Notes under the pieces: model-generated
Told to the model about the DNA's origin: nothing
Databases searched by the model: none
The model's input: only the letters and a program-made list of their open reading frames with translations
DNA from: Onthophagus taurus
Taxonomy: Eukaryota > Arthropoda > Insecta > Coleoptera > Scarabaeidae
Length of the DNA stretch: 64,000 nt
Assembly: GCF_036711975.1 (NCBI RefSeq)
Contig: NC_091966.1
Coordinates: 5,897,501-5,961,500 of the forward strand
Reading direction: 5' to 3'
Translations under genes and position numbers: made by a program
In this document: positions 22,601 to 34,600 of the stretch, in pieces
Layout of the letters: every line of letters begins with the position of its first letter
Position numbering within the stretch: the stretch's first letter is position 1

Positions 22601-25600
22601 AGTAGCAAATGGTGTGGTCTTTAAATGAGCAAATCTCTTTTCATATAAAAATATGTTTATCTTTTGGCAAGAAATACGCATTTCTTCTTTAATAAAGTCA
22701 ATATTCTTCATATTCTCAACTTGATTCATCTTTATTTCCTCTTGAAATATGGTCGTAATTATTCTCTGTGTTATTGTGATCATTATCAAACTGATCAATT
22801 AAAAATTCATCCATTGAAGTAAATATAAGAAATAAGGCGAATACATACAGTGTAGAAAAAAAGTCTGGGACCTTCAAAGAACTTGCAAGAACTTTCTTCT
22901 AGCAAAAACTATATTTACATATGCTTACTTCTTAAAAACTACTTGACATTGCCATAACCTAAAAGGAATTGTTAATAACTTTAAATATTAAATACATTTG
23001 TCATGTTATAATAAATGTTACACCATGTTATTACTATCAATATCATTATGATTCATTAAGTGTGATTTTTTTACACTACTACAGATATATGATAATAATA
23101 TATCATACTTATTATTATTACATAAATATAGACTACAATAAAATGCTAATAGATCAAAAATATTTTTATTCTTTCACTCTACACAACATTTTTGTGTTTT
23201 TTTTAAATACCTTTACAAAGAGGGTCCAGTCGTATCTTCATTCAGCACAACATAAAAACTTCCACGTCTGCTTTATTTGCTTTAAAGCTTTATTTGAAAG
23301 TGATGTAAACAGCTAAATGTTTAAAGATAAAAGTTTCAGAAGACACAGCAACAAATATACACAATAAATATATACCAAGTGTCTCTGGAATGGGTTGAGA
23401 TATTTTAGGTTTGTAAGAAGTTGTTGTTAGAGTACGTAAATCACTTCAGTTCTTAAGTATTATTATATTTCTTTGTACAAAAATAAAGATGTCGGTGCAG
23501 TCAAAAGAAACTTTCCCTTCATCATATACTTTTTACTCCATGATTCTTTCAATGATACAAGTGTACAAAACGGCGCCTCTCCTGTTAAATAATTTGTGTT
23601 TATATTGTTTATTTATTATAACTATTTATATAGGTAAATGAATAAAATCTCGACGATCTGGAAACATCGCTCGTTTCACTTCTCTCTGAGATATACAGTA
23701 ATCCACTACAGTGTTTATGTATACATGGGGGAAGTAACCTTCATTCAAAATAATAACTTTACATTCACTAGCTCTTTATCAATTAGTTTTAGTCCAGTTT
23801 AACCCTTTTAATCCATTTTTAATTAAACATATTGAACTTATTTGTTTATAAAGATTCGGTGTATATAAATAGGAGACAGTTTCTAACACATTATAGTGTA
23901 GGCAAAGAAGCGAAATGAACGACGTTTCCAGATCGTTGTAAAACCCTTTGTTAATTGTCTGTTGTGTTTTTAAATGTAATAACATTTACTATGTATAACA
24001 TTGTAGAAAGAGACACCTATCTAAGTTACACAATGGAGAGAAGTATAAACACCATCTCTGTCACTTCAAATCTTATTTCCAGAATAAGGAGTATCCTGGA
24101 TTGGTTGCTGCTTCAACTCCAATGAAACATAGTGCATTAGAGCAGCTTACAATAGCTCCCCTATTAAACATGCAGTTTGTCATACCAATCAACATATAGA
24201 CAAACCTAAGTAACTGTATTACACGTCCAAAGTATTCATTAATTTCACTTTAAATGATTTCCTTTATTTAATCAATTACTTTTTGATTAAGTTATTAATT
24301 GTGTTTACTTTGATTTTGAAAATTAATCATACCCTTATTAATTTTTTATAACACTCCAATCATAAATTTCAATCATTTTCCTTACTTTTTAATAACTAAA
24401 CATTATTTTACAAATTTAAATACATTTTTAACAATTACAATTCATCATTCGAATGAAAAAAGTAATGTAATAAAAGTGATTTGATTTTTTTTCAATTTTT
24501 TCAAACTTTCTCCTATTAATTATTTTCATTTCTCATTTACAGTCTTTTTTCAATTAATTTCCTAAGTATCTACAAATATTGCACAGCTTTAAGCAATCAG
24601 CTAAAGTAAAAAATCATGAATTGTTCCCTTCTCCATCACATTGCGAACTTAAATTAAAATTAAAAACATACAAAATCCAAAAAAACACAATAGAACTTAC
24701 TTGTACACGATTGTATCCTGGGTTCACCTTATCACCATTTGAATTTTTAACATATTTCGTTCTGCCTTGGTCCATACTATCGTTTAACGATCGTTTTCTA
24801 TCTTCTTCTCGCCTTTCATAAAAGTTCTTTTTCACTTCCTTGTCCATTGTGGACCGCGTACCATTCCACGAATTTACGGGAGCCGAATAACCATCGTGAG
24901 ACATTTTTAATAATTCATTAACGGTGGATCGGTTATTAGTATTCTTTTTCTCCCAACTGCTACTACCTTCGCTTAAAACTTCTTCGCTCGTTGATGTTAC
25001 TTTCCAATCACGCCCTGTAGCTTTTGTGCATATCCTCGAATTTTCTTGGACATCCTCTGAACTTGTCGTGCTTTCATCATCGTCATATGGTACTAATTTT
25101 TTTACCGATTGCGATGACGACGTCGAAGAACTCACCGAAGAAGCCATCACCAATTCAGAGTTATTTGAAGAATATTTCGCTTCTTTCGTAACTTGATTAG
25201 GTGATGACTCAACGACAGGATTTTTTACTAATTTTGATGACTTAGACATATTATCACATTGATTATTTGTTTTCTGGGGAGTTTCACGTTTTTCTTGTTT
25301 TGTATCTTTCCGTTCTGATTCGTTATCGCTATCTGAAGACGACAATTCCAACGAATCCGAACTGTGCAAAGCGGAGTTACCGTTTGCGGAACTCGAAACG
25401 GCCCCGTTTTGACTAGATTGCGAAACTTTTTCTTGTTTTTCTAGTTGTTTTTGTTTTTCCGGCGGCAACTCTGGACCATACACTTTATTACTTGTATTGC
25501 CGTTTATGTGTGGTTTGGTTGGATGAGATGGCGAAATTGTATCAAGTGACACTGATGATGATGTGGACGTGTTGTTTGTTGTTGAACTTGCTGTTTTTGA

Positions 25601-28600
25601 TGCTACTGTTGTTAATCCATTCGCTTTTTGGGGAAATGGTGGACATTCCAATTCATATAATATTATGTAGGCGTTTGTATTAAATACTGCTTGATGTGAA
25701 ATTGGTCTGACCTGCAAAATTTATTACAGTTAATGAAATGAATCACAATTAAAATAAAAAAAAGGTTGAAAAATAAAGTAATTAAAGTTATCCTTCATTC
25801 ATTGTGCTAATTCTGCAAAATTAAAATAATAACTATTTGAATTTCATTTATAGGAGAAAACAATGATTATTTTACTTACCATACTATCATCAAATTGATA
25901 ATAGTTGCCACATGGCGCTTGGGCAACTGCAGTATAATGACCACAACCCACGGTGGGCCCCATATGAGTAACCAAAGCAACAAACCTATATACCAAAGGA
26001 ACCGAAGGTTTATGTCTCGCATATTTTGTTAACTCAAGTCTTTGCCGAAATTGCACATGTTTAGTTAATTTATTGTTGCTCACAGAGAACCGTTTTAATT
26101 GTATACACAAAACCATAGGTTGGCGTTCTAATAAAAATTGTTTAGTGGCTGGAACCTAAAACAAATAATTAAAATAAAGCTTGAGTTGAACGCTTAACTT
26201 TAATATGTTTCGGATTCATGTTGTAAGTTTTAAATTTAAACTATACAAAAAACTTCTTACTTGATTAGTATCAATTTACTCGGAACCGGTTTCGAGCTTA
26301 GCTCATCATCAGCCGAATCTACGTAAAAAATTACATTATGAACATAATATTCGAAAAAATAAACATAATGAAAAACAACATACATAGAAAATTAAGAGAA
26401 CTCACTTTCTCGAGATAGAAGAAATCGTTTCTTTATCACATGCACATGCTAGAACCATTAAAAAAGACGACTTAAGAAAAAAGAAGCGAAAGCTGGATAA
26501 CCTAAGAAAAAATAGAACAAGTAGTATAGAGCCTGAATCTAATATATCTAAACCTGATCTTACTCAGTATAAGAACCTTATTAAAATTAACTTCAGTAAA
26601 GAAAAATTAAATTTTCCCAACAAATGTTACAAATTCGCATTACCTTCAAAGATCGACTTACCACTGACCGCTATAGACTTTGATGTAGCTATCACAAGAA
26701 TATCAGAAAAGAAAACCATTAAAAATGAATTAATTACCCTCTTAAAAAGATCAGAAAAGAAAATAATAAAATAAAAATAAAACTTCGAACAGACTTTATT
26801 GGAGGATCATAACATCTATAAAGAATAAACTTAAAGAAAACAACGCAATATTTGTAAAGGCAGAAAAAGGAACTGGAATAGTAATTATTGATAAAGACTC
26901 TTCCATTTAAAAAACTGTAAATTTTTATACATAACAATTACATCAAGCTGATTAAAACCCCAATAAACAACATCAATAGGAAAACAAAAGAAATAATAAA
27001 TAACTGTAAAGAAACATTACTCTACTACACTCCCAAGTTGAACAATTCCAATAATTATTTTTTCACACATATGAAACCTGAAATCCGTAGACTATATTCA
27101 CTACCAAAAATTCATAAAGAGGGTATGCAGATACGACCTATCATTTCCTTTAGAAAAGCTCATACTTCAAAGTTGGCTAATTTCATGCTAATTTTCAAGC
27201 TAATCGACTTCCACCCTAGTTTTGGAGAACATTGAACTTAATAATAAAATCCTTTAATGTCACAAATTTCTATTCAAATATGCCTATAGAATATACTCTT
27301 CAACTTACAGCACATATTTTCGAAAAATTTTTAACAACAATATTATTGTGAAGCACCTAAACACAATTTTGAGACACATAATAATTATTACAAGATTAAT
27401 AAAGGCCTGCCCATGGGTATGTCACTATTTTGCTTGTATCTGAAATATTCCTTGACCACATTGAAAATACTCTCTCTAATAATCTGATTTTACATCTTTC
27501 GCAAACCAACTAATGTTAATACTACAATCCCATATGACCCTTCTCATCCATTATCCCATAAATTTGGAACTTCCATTTTTTATTTAATACAGCCCTCAAC
27601 TACCCACTTTCAGGTGAAGATAAAACAAGGGAATTTACCTACATCTATAAGCTGGTCAATAAATTTCCAAATAAGGTTATTAATAAACTCCTATATAAAA
27701 TTAAACTTCAGAAAGATCCATTATACTCAAAATGTACAGAACCCAAGATTTACCAAAAATATTTTTTCTAAGTATAATGTATCCTTGGCTTTTTCCAATA
27801 ATAATTCTATTCTGAAATTACTCTCAAATTGTCATATGGAGAAGATAGACACTCTTGACAAATGCGGTGTTTATTCTATAGAATGTTTTAACTGTAATGG
27901 AATATACATAGGGCAAACAGGAAGAAGATTATGCATATGAATACATGAATACATGAATAAATGTAACTCAAACGTCTATAGACATCACATTGACACTGGA
28001 CACATAATAAATTAGAATAATGTTAGAATCATTCACCAATGTAATAAGGGTTCAAAAATGGACTTACTAGAGCAATATCAAATTTATAAATTCAAGAGAA
28101 AGTAAGATTACACATTATTGAATGATCAAATTGACATTTAATATAACCCTGTTTAAATATTTAAAAGATATACAGGGTGTGATATACATCCTATATAACA
28201 GATATCAGATGTATATACAGATAACAGATATACATCATTAATATTCAATATGTATTTGTTGATAAATAAGCTGTAATTTAGAATAAAAAGAATTTTGAAA
28301 ACTAGTTTTTTTGTTAAAGTTATTTTCTTTAACTTTAAAGTCCGTTTTTAAAATTTTTTCATTATCATATCTTCATGGAAAACACGTTTGGTAACATAGC
28401 AGATCAACATTTTAACATTAAGATTTTCGATTCAAAATCGAACAACGAATCGACACCCTGTATAATTTGTTAGGTTCAAATAAAAAACAACATCACAACA
28501 TATCGCGTTCAAGGTGTGTCAAATGCCTGGAATATGCCAATAACTTCGCCATTTATGGTTTAAAAGAAAAATGTTTCAAATAAAAAATTATTTATTAATT

Positions 28601-31600
28601 GCAGCGCATTTTACGGCGATATTTGCTTGTTTACAGTTTTTTGTTTCGTTGCTATGGCAACCAACATTGTTATTTTAAATGGGATGCATGTCTTTTTTTG
28701 CATATTTTGATAGAGGATAACTCCCTCCACCGGATATGAAAAAAATCGAGAAAAGCTTTAACGACAGCTTTAAATGTCAAAAAATTGACAGTTTAAACGA
28801 ATATGGTGCAATTAAGCGAACAAAGAATACAAATATTAATGATGAATGGGTACAGTGATAGAAAACGCACTCAAAGTAAGAACAACTACTTACAACTAAG
28901 TAAGTACAACTTCATCTTCGTGGGTAACAGCCGCCATTATACCCTTGTTGAATAATATACTATTATCTACAACTATTGAATTATCTATTCGTTATACATT
29001 TGATTTTTGACGGGTAATGACACGAATTACTCGCATGACTGACAAGTGTTGAATAATGAAGCCATTATTCCACAGTTCTGACACGACCTACTAATCAAAA
29101 AATAAAATATAACAGAAATGACAGCTTTCTTATATTGAGGTTATGTCTGAAATGACTATCCAGTTTTTTTTTCTTTTTTTGTATTTTTTTTTCAAAATTA
29201 AATAGCTGTAGATAAAGTATAGTATTCAACTTGCGTATAATGGATGTTACCCACTCAGATTACAACAAGATTGCAACTTCATCTTCGTGGGTAATAGCCA
29301 CCATTATACCCTTGTTGAATAATATACTTTTATCCACAATCACCTTATAATTGAAGTTTTATCCACACTTATGAACCGTATAAAGTACCACTTTATCCAC
29401 TAGTGGAATAATGTTACTTTCATCCACTAGTGGTATAATGAAAAATATAATCTTAAATCAATCACATCCTATTTATTATTTATATTAACATTAATAGACA
29501 TTTCATTCTTTGATTCGTCATATCACTTTCTTCCATTTTTCACCAACTTTATGTTTACAACCTTTACAACTTTCACACTTTTACAAATATGTTGCAAATG
29601 GAGTCGATAAACAATCGAAAATAAATAGCAACAATTCAACACCTCCATATGTTTTTTTAGTTAATTGCAATGATTTTTGAGGTGACAGCCGCTGTCAGAG
29701 TGAAATGTCAAATCATTTTTTGATAACATCAGATGAAATTTTGGCGATTCTGATTCTAAATGAGTGTGATTGTGGATAAAACGCTGTATTGCATGCGTGT
29801 TTTAGATGCATTTTATTCACTTAAGAACATTCTTGCGTGAATAAAATGCTGTCTGAAACACTTACACAATAAATAACTATAATGTATCTTTTCATAAATT
29901 TTGTTTTAATGACGTCGTTTTTAACTTTTTGACAGTAAATTTACGAATGTAATATTTTTATTGTTTTTCATTATGTTTATTTTTTCGAATATTATGTTCA
30001 TAATGTAACTTTTTACGTAGATTCGGCTGATGATGAGCTAAGCTCGAAACCAGTTCCGAATAAATTGATACTAAGCAAGTAATAAGTTTTTTTTTATATA
30101 GTAATAATTTCTTAACTTTAATATTTACCTTCTTTTTACACGATTCGCAATGATACGAATCATCGTCCAATTTCTCTCTCGAAAAGTATCCGTCGAGGGC
30201 TTCCTCGACCGTTTGGGCTTTCCTAATATCTAAAAGTAAGTCTTGGAAATGCTGGAATGTGGTGCTAACATGCCCACATTGTAAACACCGCACAGTCGAT
30301 CTTAAATAACCTCCGAGGATTTGGTTGAGGGGTGTTGTCTCTTTCGTTCGAGAATCGAATTGGGATTGATTCTTAAAACGGCTGAGATAGGCCTTTTCCA
30401 TCGCTTCGACCAGATACCTTAGGAACTCGTGCGCATCCTCTTGTCGACCCGGTATTAAATTGCGACAAACGACCCGAAGCTTATTGTAAATTAGGAAGGG
30501 ACGGATTGAGTTTATGTTACGCTGTTGCGAGTCTTGGAGTGTTTTTCTCATTGCACAAATTATACATAAACCACCTAAACAAGTTAATATCATTATTAAG
30601 AAATAATTTATAAAATTAAAATAATCAAAATATCTTACCTGATTCGGCGCATTCACTCATATGTTGTCTATCCGACATAAGCCAATTTACAAGAGCAGGT
30701 ACATGAAAAAGAGCTTGTAGTGTAGAGTTCAGGTAGCAGGTATTTCCCATATTAACCATCCCCGCGCCTACAGCCCAATCCGTGATATTCCATCCTAATT
30801 TTACAGCATCTAATGGGTACAGTTCGTTTTTTGCCACGGTCAACGTTTCATCTGCACCCATTTTTTCAGGGGCACTAAAAAAAATCAAATAACATTAATT
30901 TAATTATAATAAACACAGACATAGATAAAAATAAAACTAAGTTGTTGTAGCACAAAATAACTTCGAATGCCAAATATACTATAGTTTACAACCTTGACAG
31001 CAACAATGAAATATCTAAATCAAAATCATTTTGGAGAAAATCTAATATTGAAATATTTATGTTGAGATTACACGTGGATCGAGACTAGCAGACAAATTGT
31101 TCTTAAAATAGCATGATTCTTGTTTGCTTAAACTGATAATATAGACATAAATGCAAAAAATCAATTTTATAAGATATTTAAAACGCTCAATTTTATCATA
31201 CTCAAGCGATATCTTGTTTATTATTTGATATCATATTTCGTTTTTTGTTTAACGTAAACAAGAATAATTTAAAAGGAACCTTAATCATGATTTAAATTAT
31301 TATGGATCAAATCTTGTTTTAATAGGTGATCTTTTAATGGATTAAAAATATTTTATTACATATTAAGCTCATTTTTGATCGATTTTTAATTATGTACGAT
31401 TTAATTGAAATTTGATTTATAACGAAAATTAAGAGGCAGCAATAAAAAGTTTGCTACGATATCCATTATTTTATGGCGTCGAAAACAATTTAATACAAAT
31501 TCCTTGAAGACTCCTACGTCACTTTCTTGGAATAACTCGAGTTTGCTACACATCTTACAACAATAAAAACTTGCCATAAAGCTCATGACTACTGACGTGC

Positions 31601-34600
31601 TAAAATGTATGATATTTAAAATTTTCATGAAGGGGACTTTTATATAAATAAAGAAATTTTGCCTTGCTATTATCTATTGCCAATGGCTTCTTAAATAACA
31701 CTTAGAAGTCATAGTGCTTCTAACATGAGAATGTTAAACCTCTTCTTCCAAGGAGGAAGCTTTGGCAACGAACGGGCAGTAAGGTTATCCACATTAGAAA
31801 GAAGAAAAAGCAGTATTTGGAGTCAATGCTAAACCAGTTTCAAGTTCAGATTAATTTCTGAGGACTACGGTGGATGATCCAGCGTTTTAGGGTGTATACA
31901 GCACGAAAAAACAGAAAACACAAACATTTTGCTGCTATCAAAACAAGAACCACACAATACGATATTATTGCTATTTTTAAATATGCTTACACGGCGATTA
32001 TCCTTTATCGATAAAGCTATTAAAGGATTTCAATGCGTTGGAATCATTTCAATAATTCTAAATATTTTTAATGACGCTGATTTTACTGCGGACCAATACC
32101 TGTACGTTGGCGTTACTAAAGATAATCCCCAACATGATTAAGCCTATAAAATTTTATTCTCCACCAACCCTCAAAATATTAAAGAAATTATCAAACGATT
32201 CAAAACTTAAGTTTTTTCACGTAAACAAAAATTTTCTTAGAAAGAATTCAATAGAACTTTAAAACACAAGAAATAATTAAAGAAATAATCAACAGAATTA
32301 TCACCAATAATTTTAACATTGATAAAAATAAGCATGGATAAACCGCTAAATACCAATTTTTTAAATTAAAAGGTATTTTTAATACAATTAAAAGCGGAAT
32401 ATATCAAACATCTTAAGAATGCCAATGTGAGCACCATCTTTCCAATGGTACATGTTAAAGAAATAAACATGCTTTGGACTAGATTTACCATGTGGAGACT
32501 GCTAGATGCGCCAAATGCATGGAACACCTAAAAAAAAAGTTATAGCCTATATGCGTTCTGCTCAAAAAACGACCTTATGACGTAAAACTTTTCTATAATC
32601 AATAGTAGGGAATAATACAGGATTATTTAAAAATAGTACTCCAAAACATAATAAAACCTTAACATTAATCTGCTACAGATTAATATTTGCAATCTCTGAT
32701 CACTCCTATAACTGAAACCAATAGAAATTTTCCGCAACTTTGTTGACTCATTATGCCCTTAAAGAAAAGGTTAAAATTAATGCCCACAATAAAGAAACTA
32801 TACCATATAGACTTCCAATTGAATAACAGCCACTTTTACCATCTCTTGATAAATTTTTCCCATTGATAAATCTTTTAGCCAGTGAGAACGCTTAAAACTG
32901 CCATAACCATGTTAACTATCCCCTAGATAATTTATCAGGAGGATGGTAAGTCGGCCTTAAAAAGACCCCCCGTAAAGTCAGCATAGTTCATATTCTAGTT
33001 CTGGTACAGAAAAAATTTCTTGATTTTCTACAACATTAGCAAAATTAACATTAGTAAAGTAAAAATTACTTGATGGACAAACAAAAGTTCAGTCGTGAAA
33101 GGTCTCTTATATTTGGGGTGTCCAAAAATATTTGTTACAAAAGTAACAATACAATTGTAAGATATTCCACAGAATTTATGCACAAAGATAATATATTATA
33201 CACTAAAACTCTGCAAAATAGATCCCAACAGGATAATACTGAACGAGCAGATAGCACGTAAACATACCTCGAAGAATAGAGTCTCCTGTGAAGTGTGAAG
33301 TCCGTGCTGTTCGATTTATGCATGCTGAGGGGTGCAATGCAGCCGAAATTCATTAAAGAATAAGTAATGTATACGGAAAAACAATCATGAGTGACAACAA
33401 GGTACGGTAATGGTGTAGGAACTTCAAAGCAGGACGTTTATGGTGCAGACTAACATGGAAGTAGTAACATGTAGAGTGTGGCAATCTCTACACTATCGTG
33501 ATTGAGAGACTCCAATATCGCAAACTCTGTGCAATTGTCCGACCGTCACAAAATCCAGCGCATGATGACGGAGAAGATTTTTTTGAACAAATTCGTCACA
33601 GAGGACGAGGCATGGATCCTTCACGAAACTGGAGAAACGAAAGATCAAACCAAATAGTTGTTACATTCTGATTAACCAAGTAAACCAAGGAAGTTCAAGC
33701 CAACCTTCTCCAACAGAAAGTGAACTGGAAGGGAAAAGGTGTTGTTTGGCTTGGTGGAATTCTTGGAACGTGGCACGACCATCACTGCAGTTTCGTTGAA
33801 TGTTTGTGAAGGGCAATACAGAACAAGCGCAGAAGAATATTGCCATCAGGCATTGTTCTTCTCCATGATAATAGAGAAGATACATACTCATATTGCAGCT
33901 GCAGCAAAACAGGTCTTGCAGTTTTTCCGATGGGATACGTTTTGCCACCCACCATAAGCCCAGACTAAAATCTCTCTGATTTTCATCTTTTTGCTCACAT
34001 GAAACGTTGGCTACGACAGAAGTTTGTCTTAGACAACGAGGTGCATCCCTCGGAACGGCTACTACGTAGAGAAGTAACACACTCTCTCCACACTAGGTTG
34101 ATTCATGCGCAAGATACATATAGCGCATTGAGGTTCCAAACGAATTTAAAGCAATCCCACATGTGAAATAATTTTATATTATTTTTAGGTAATTTTTGAT
34201 AGCTTTCAAATAATTGTTGGAGATAAAATAACCTTATATAAATTTTAATATTAATCATATTGGCATGCTTTATAAACAGAAAATAAGATTGAATTAAAAT
34301 TATTACATTTATATAAGAAATAGTAACTGCATTTGGTAATAAAAAAACAGATTTATGCGGAGCAAAGTTTAATTTTGTGCGTAAGCATATAAGAATAACG
34401 CATAATAAGTATTTTTTGCTTCAATAAAGCAAGTGCATAAATTTTTATAGCAATATTCAAATTTCATAACAAAAAAAACTTAAATTTTTTCAATACTATT
34501 CTAAAAATTCGCATTATTTGGGAACTTATTATTCCCATTTCTATTTTAATCGATAAAATTCATGATAATATGATTTTTATTTAATTTCTGATAGTGATAA

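Larger units (their letters stand above)
26241..30101 (+). mobile_element. Penelope-like retroelement with inverted LTR-like ends
   Basis: A block of roughly 130 bp at the left edge (26241-26375) is repeated in inverted orientation at the right edge (29965-30101). Shared words include CGAGCTTAGCTCATCATCAG and its complement. Between them, the + strand holds decayed Penelope reverse-transcriptase and GIY-YIG endonuclease sequence. The element sits in scrawny intron 3. Terminal repeats in inverted rather than tandem order are a known arrangement in this class. It also contains smaller insertions (28171-28462) and an internal duplication (28908-29340). Confidence 0.8.

Noticed and set aside
24614..24700. 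Read-through end of scrawny exon 5 (29 extra residues)
   Set aside because: A strong GTAAGT donor precedes it, the extra residues are hydrophobic and unlike USP36 tails, and a phase-matched terminal exon exists at 16633-16481.
33661..34080. 139-codon minus-strand open frame
   Set aside because: It is the antisense shadow of the mariner pseudogene on the + strand, whose family motifs are readable there.
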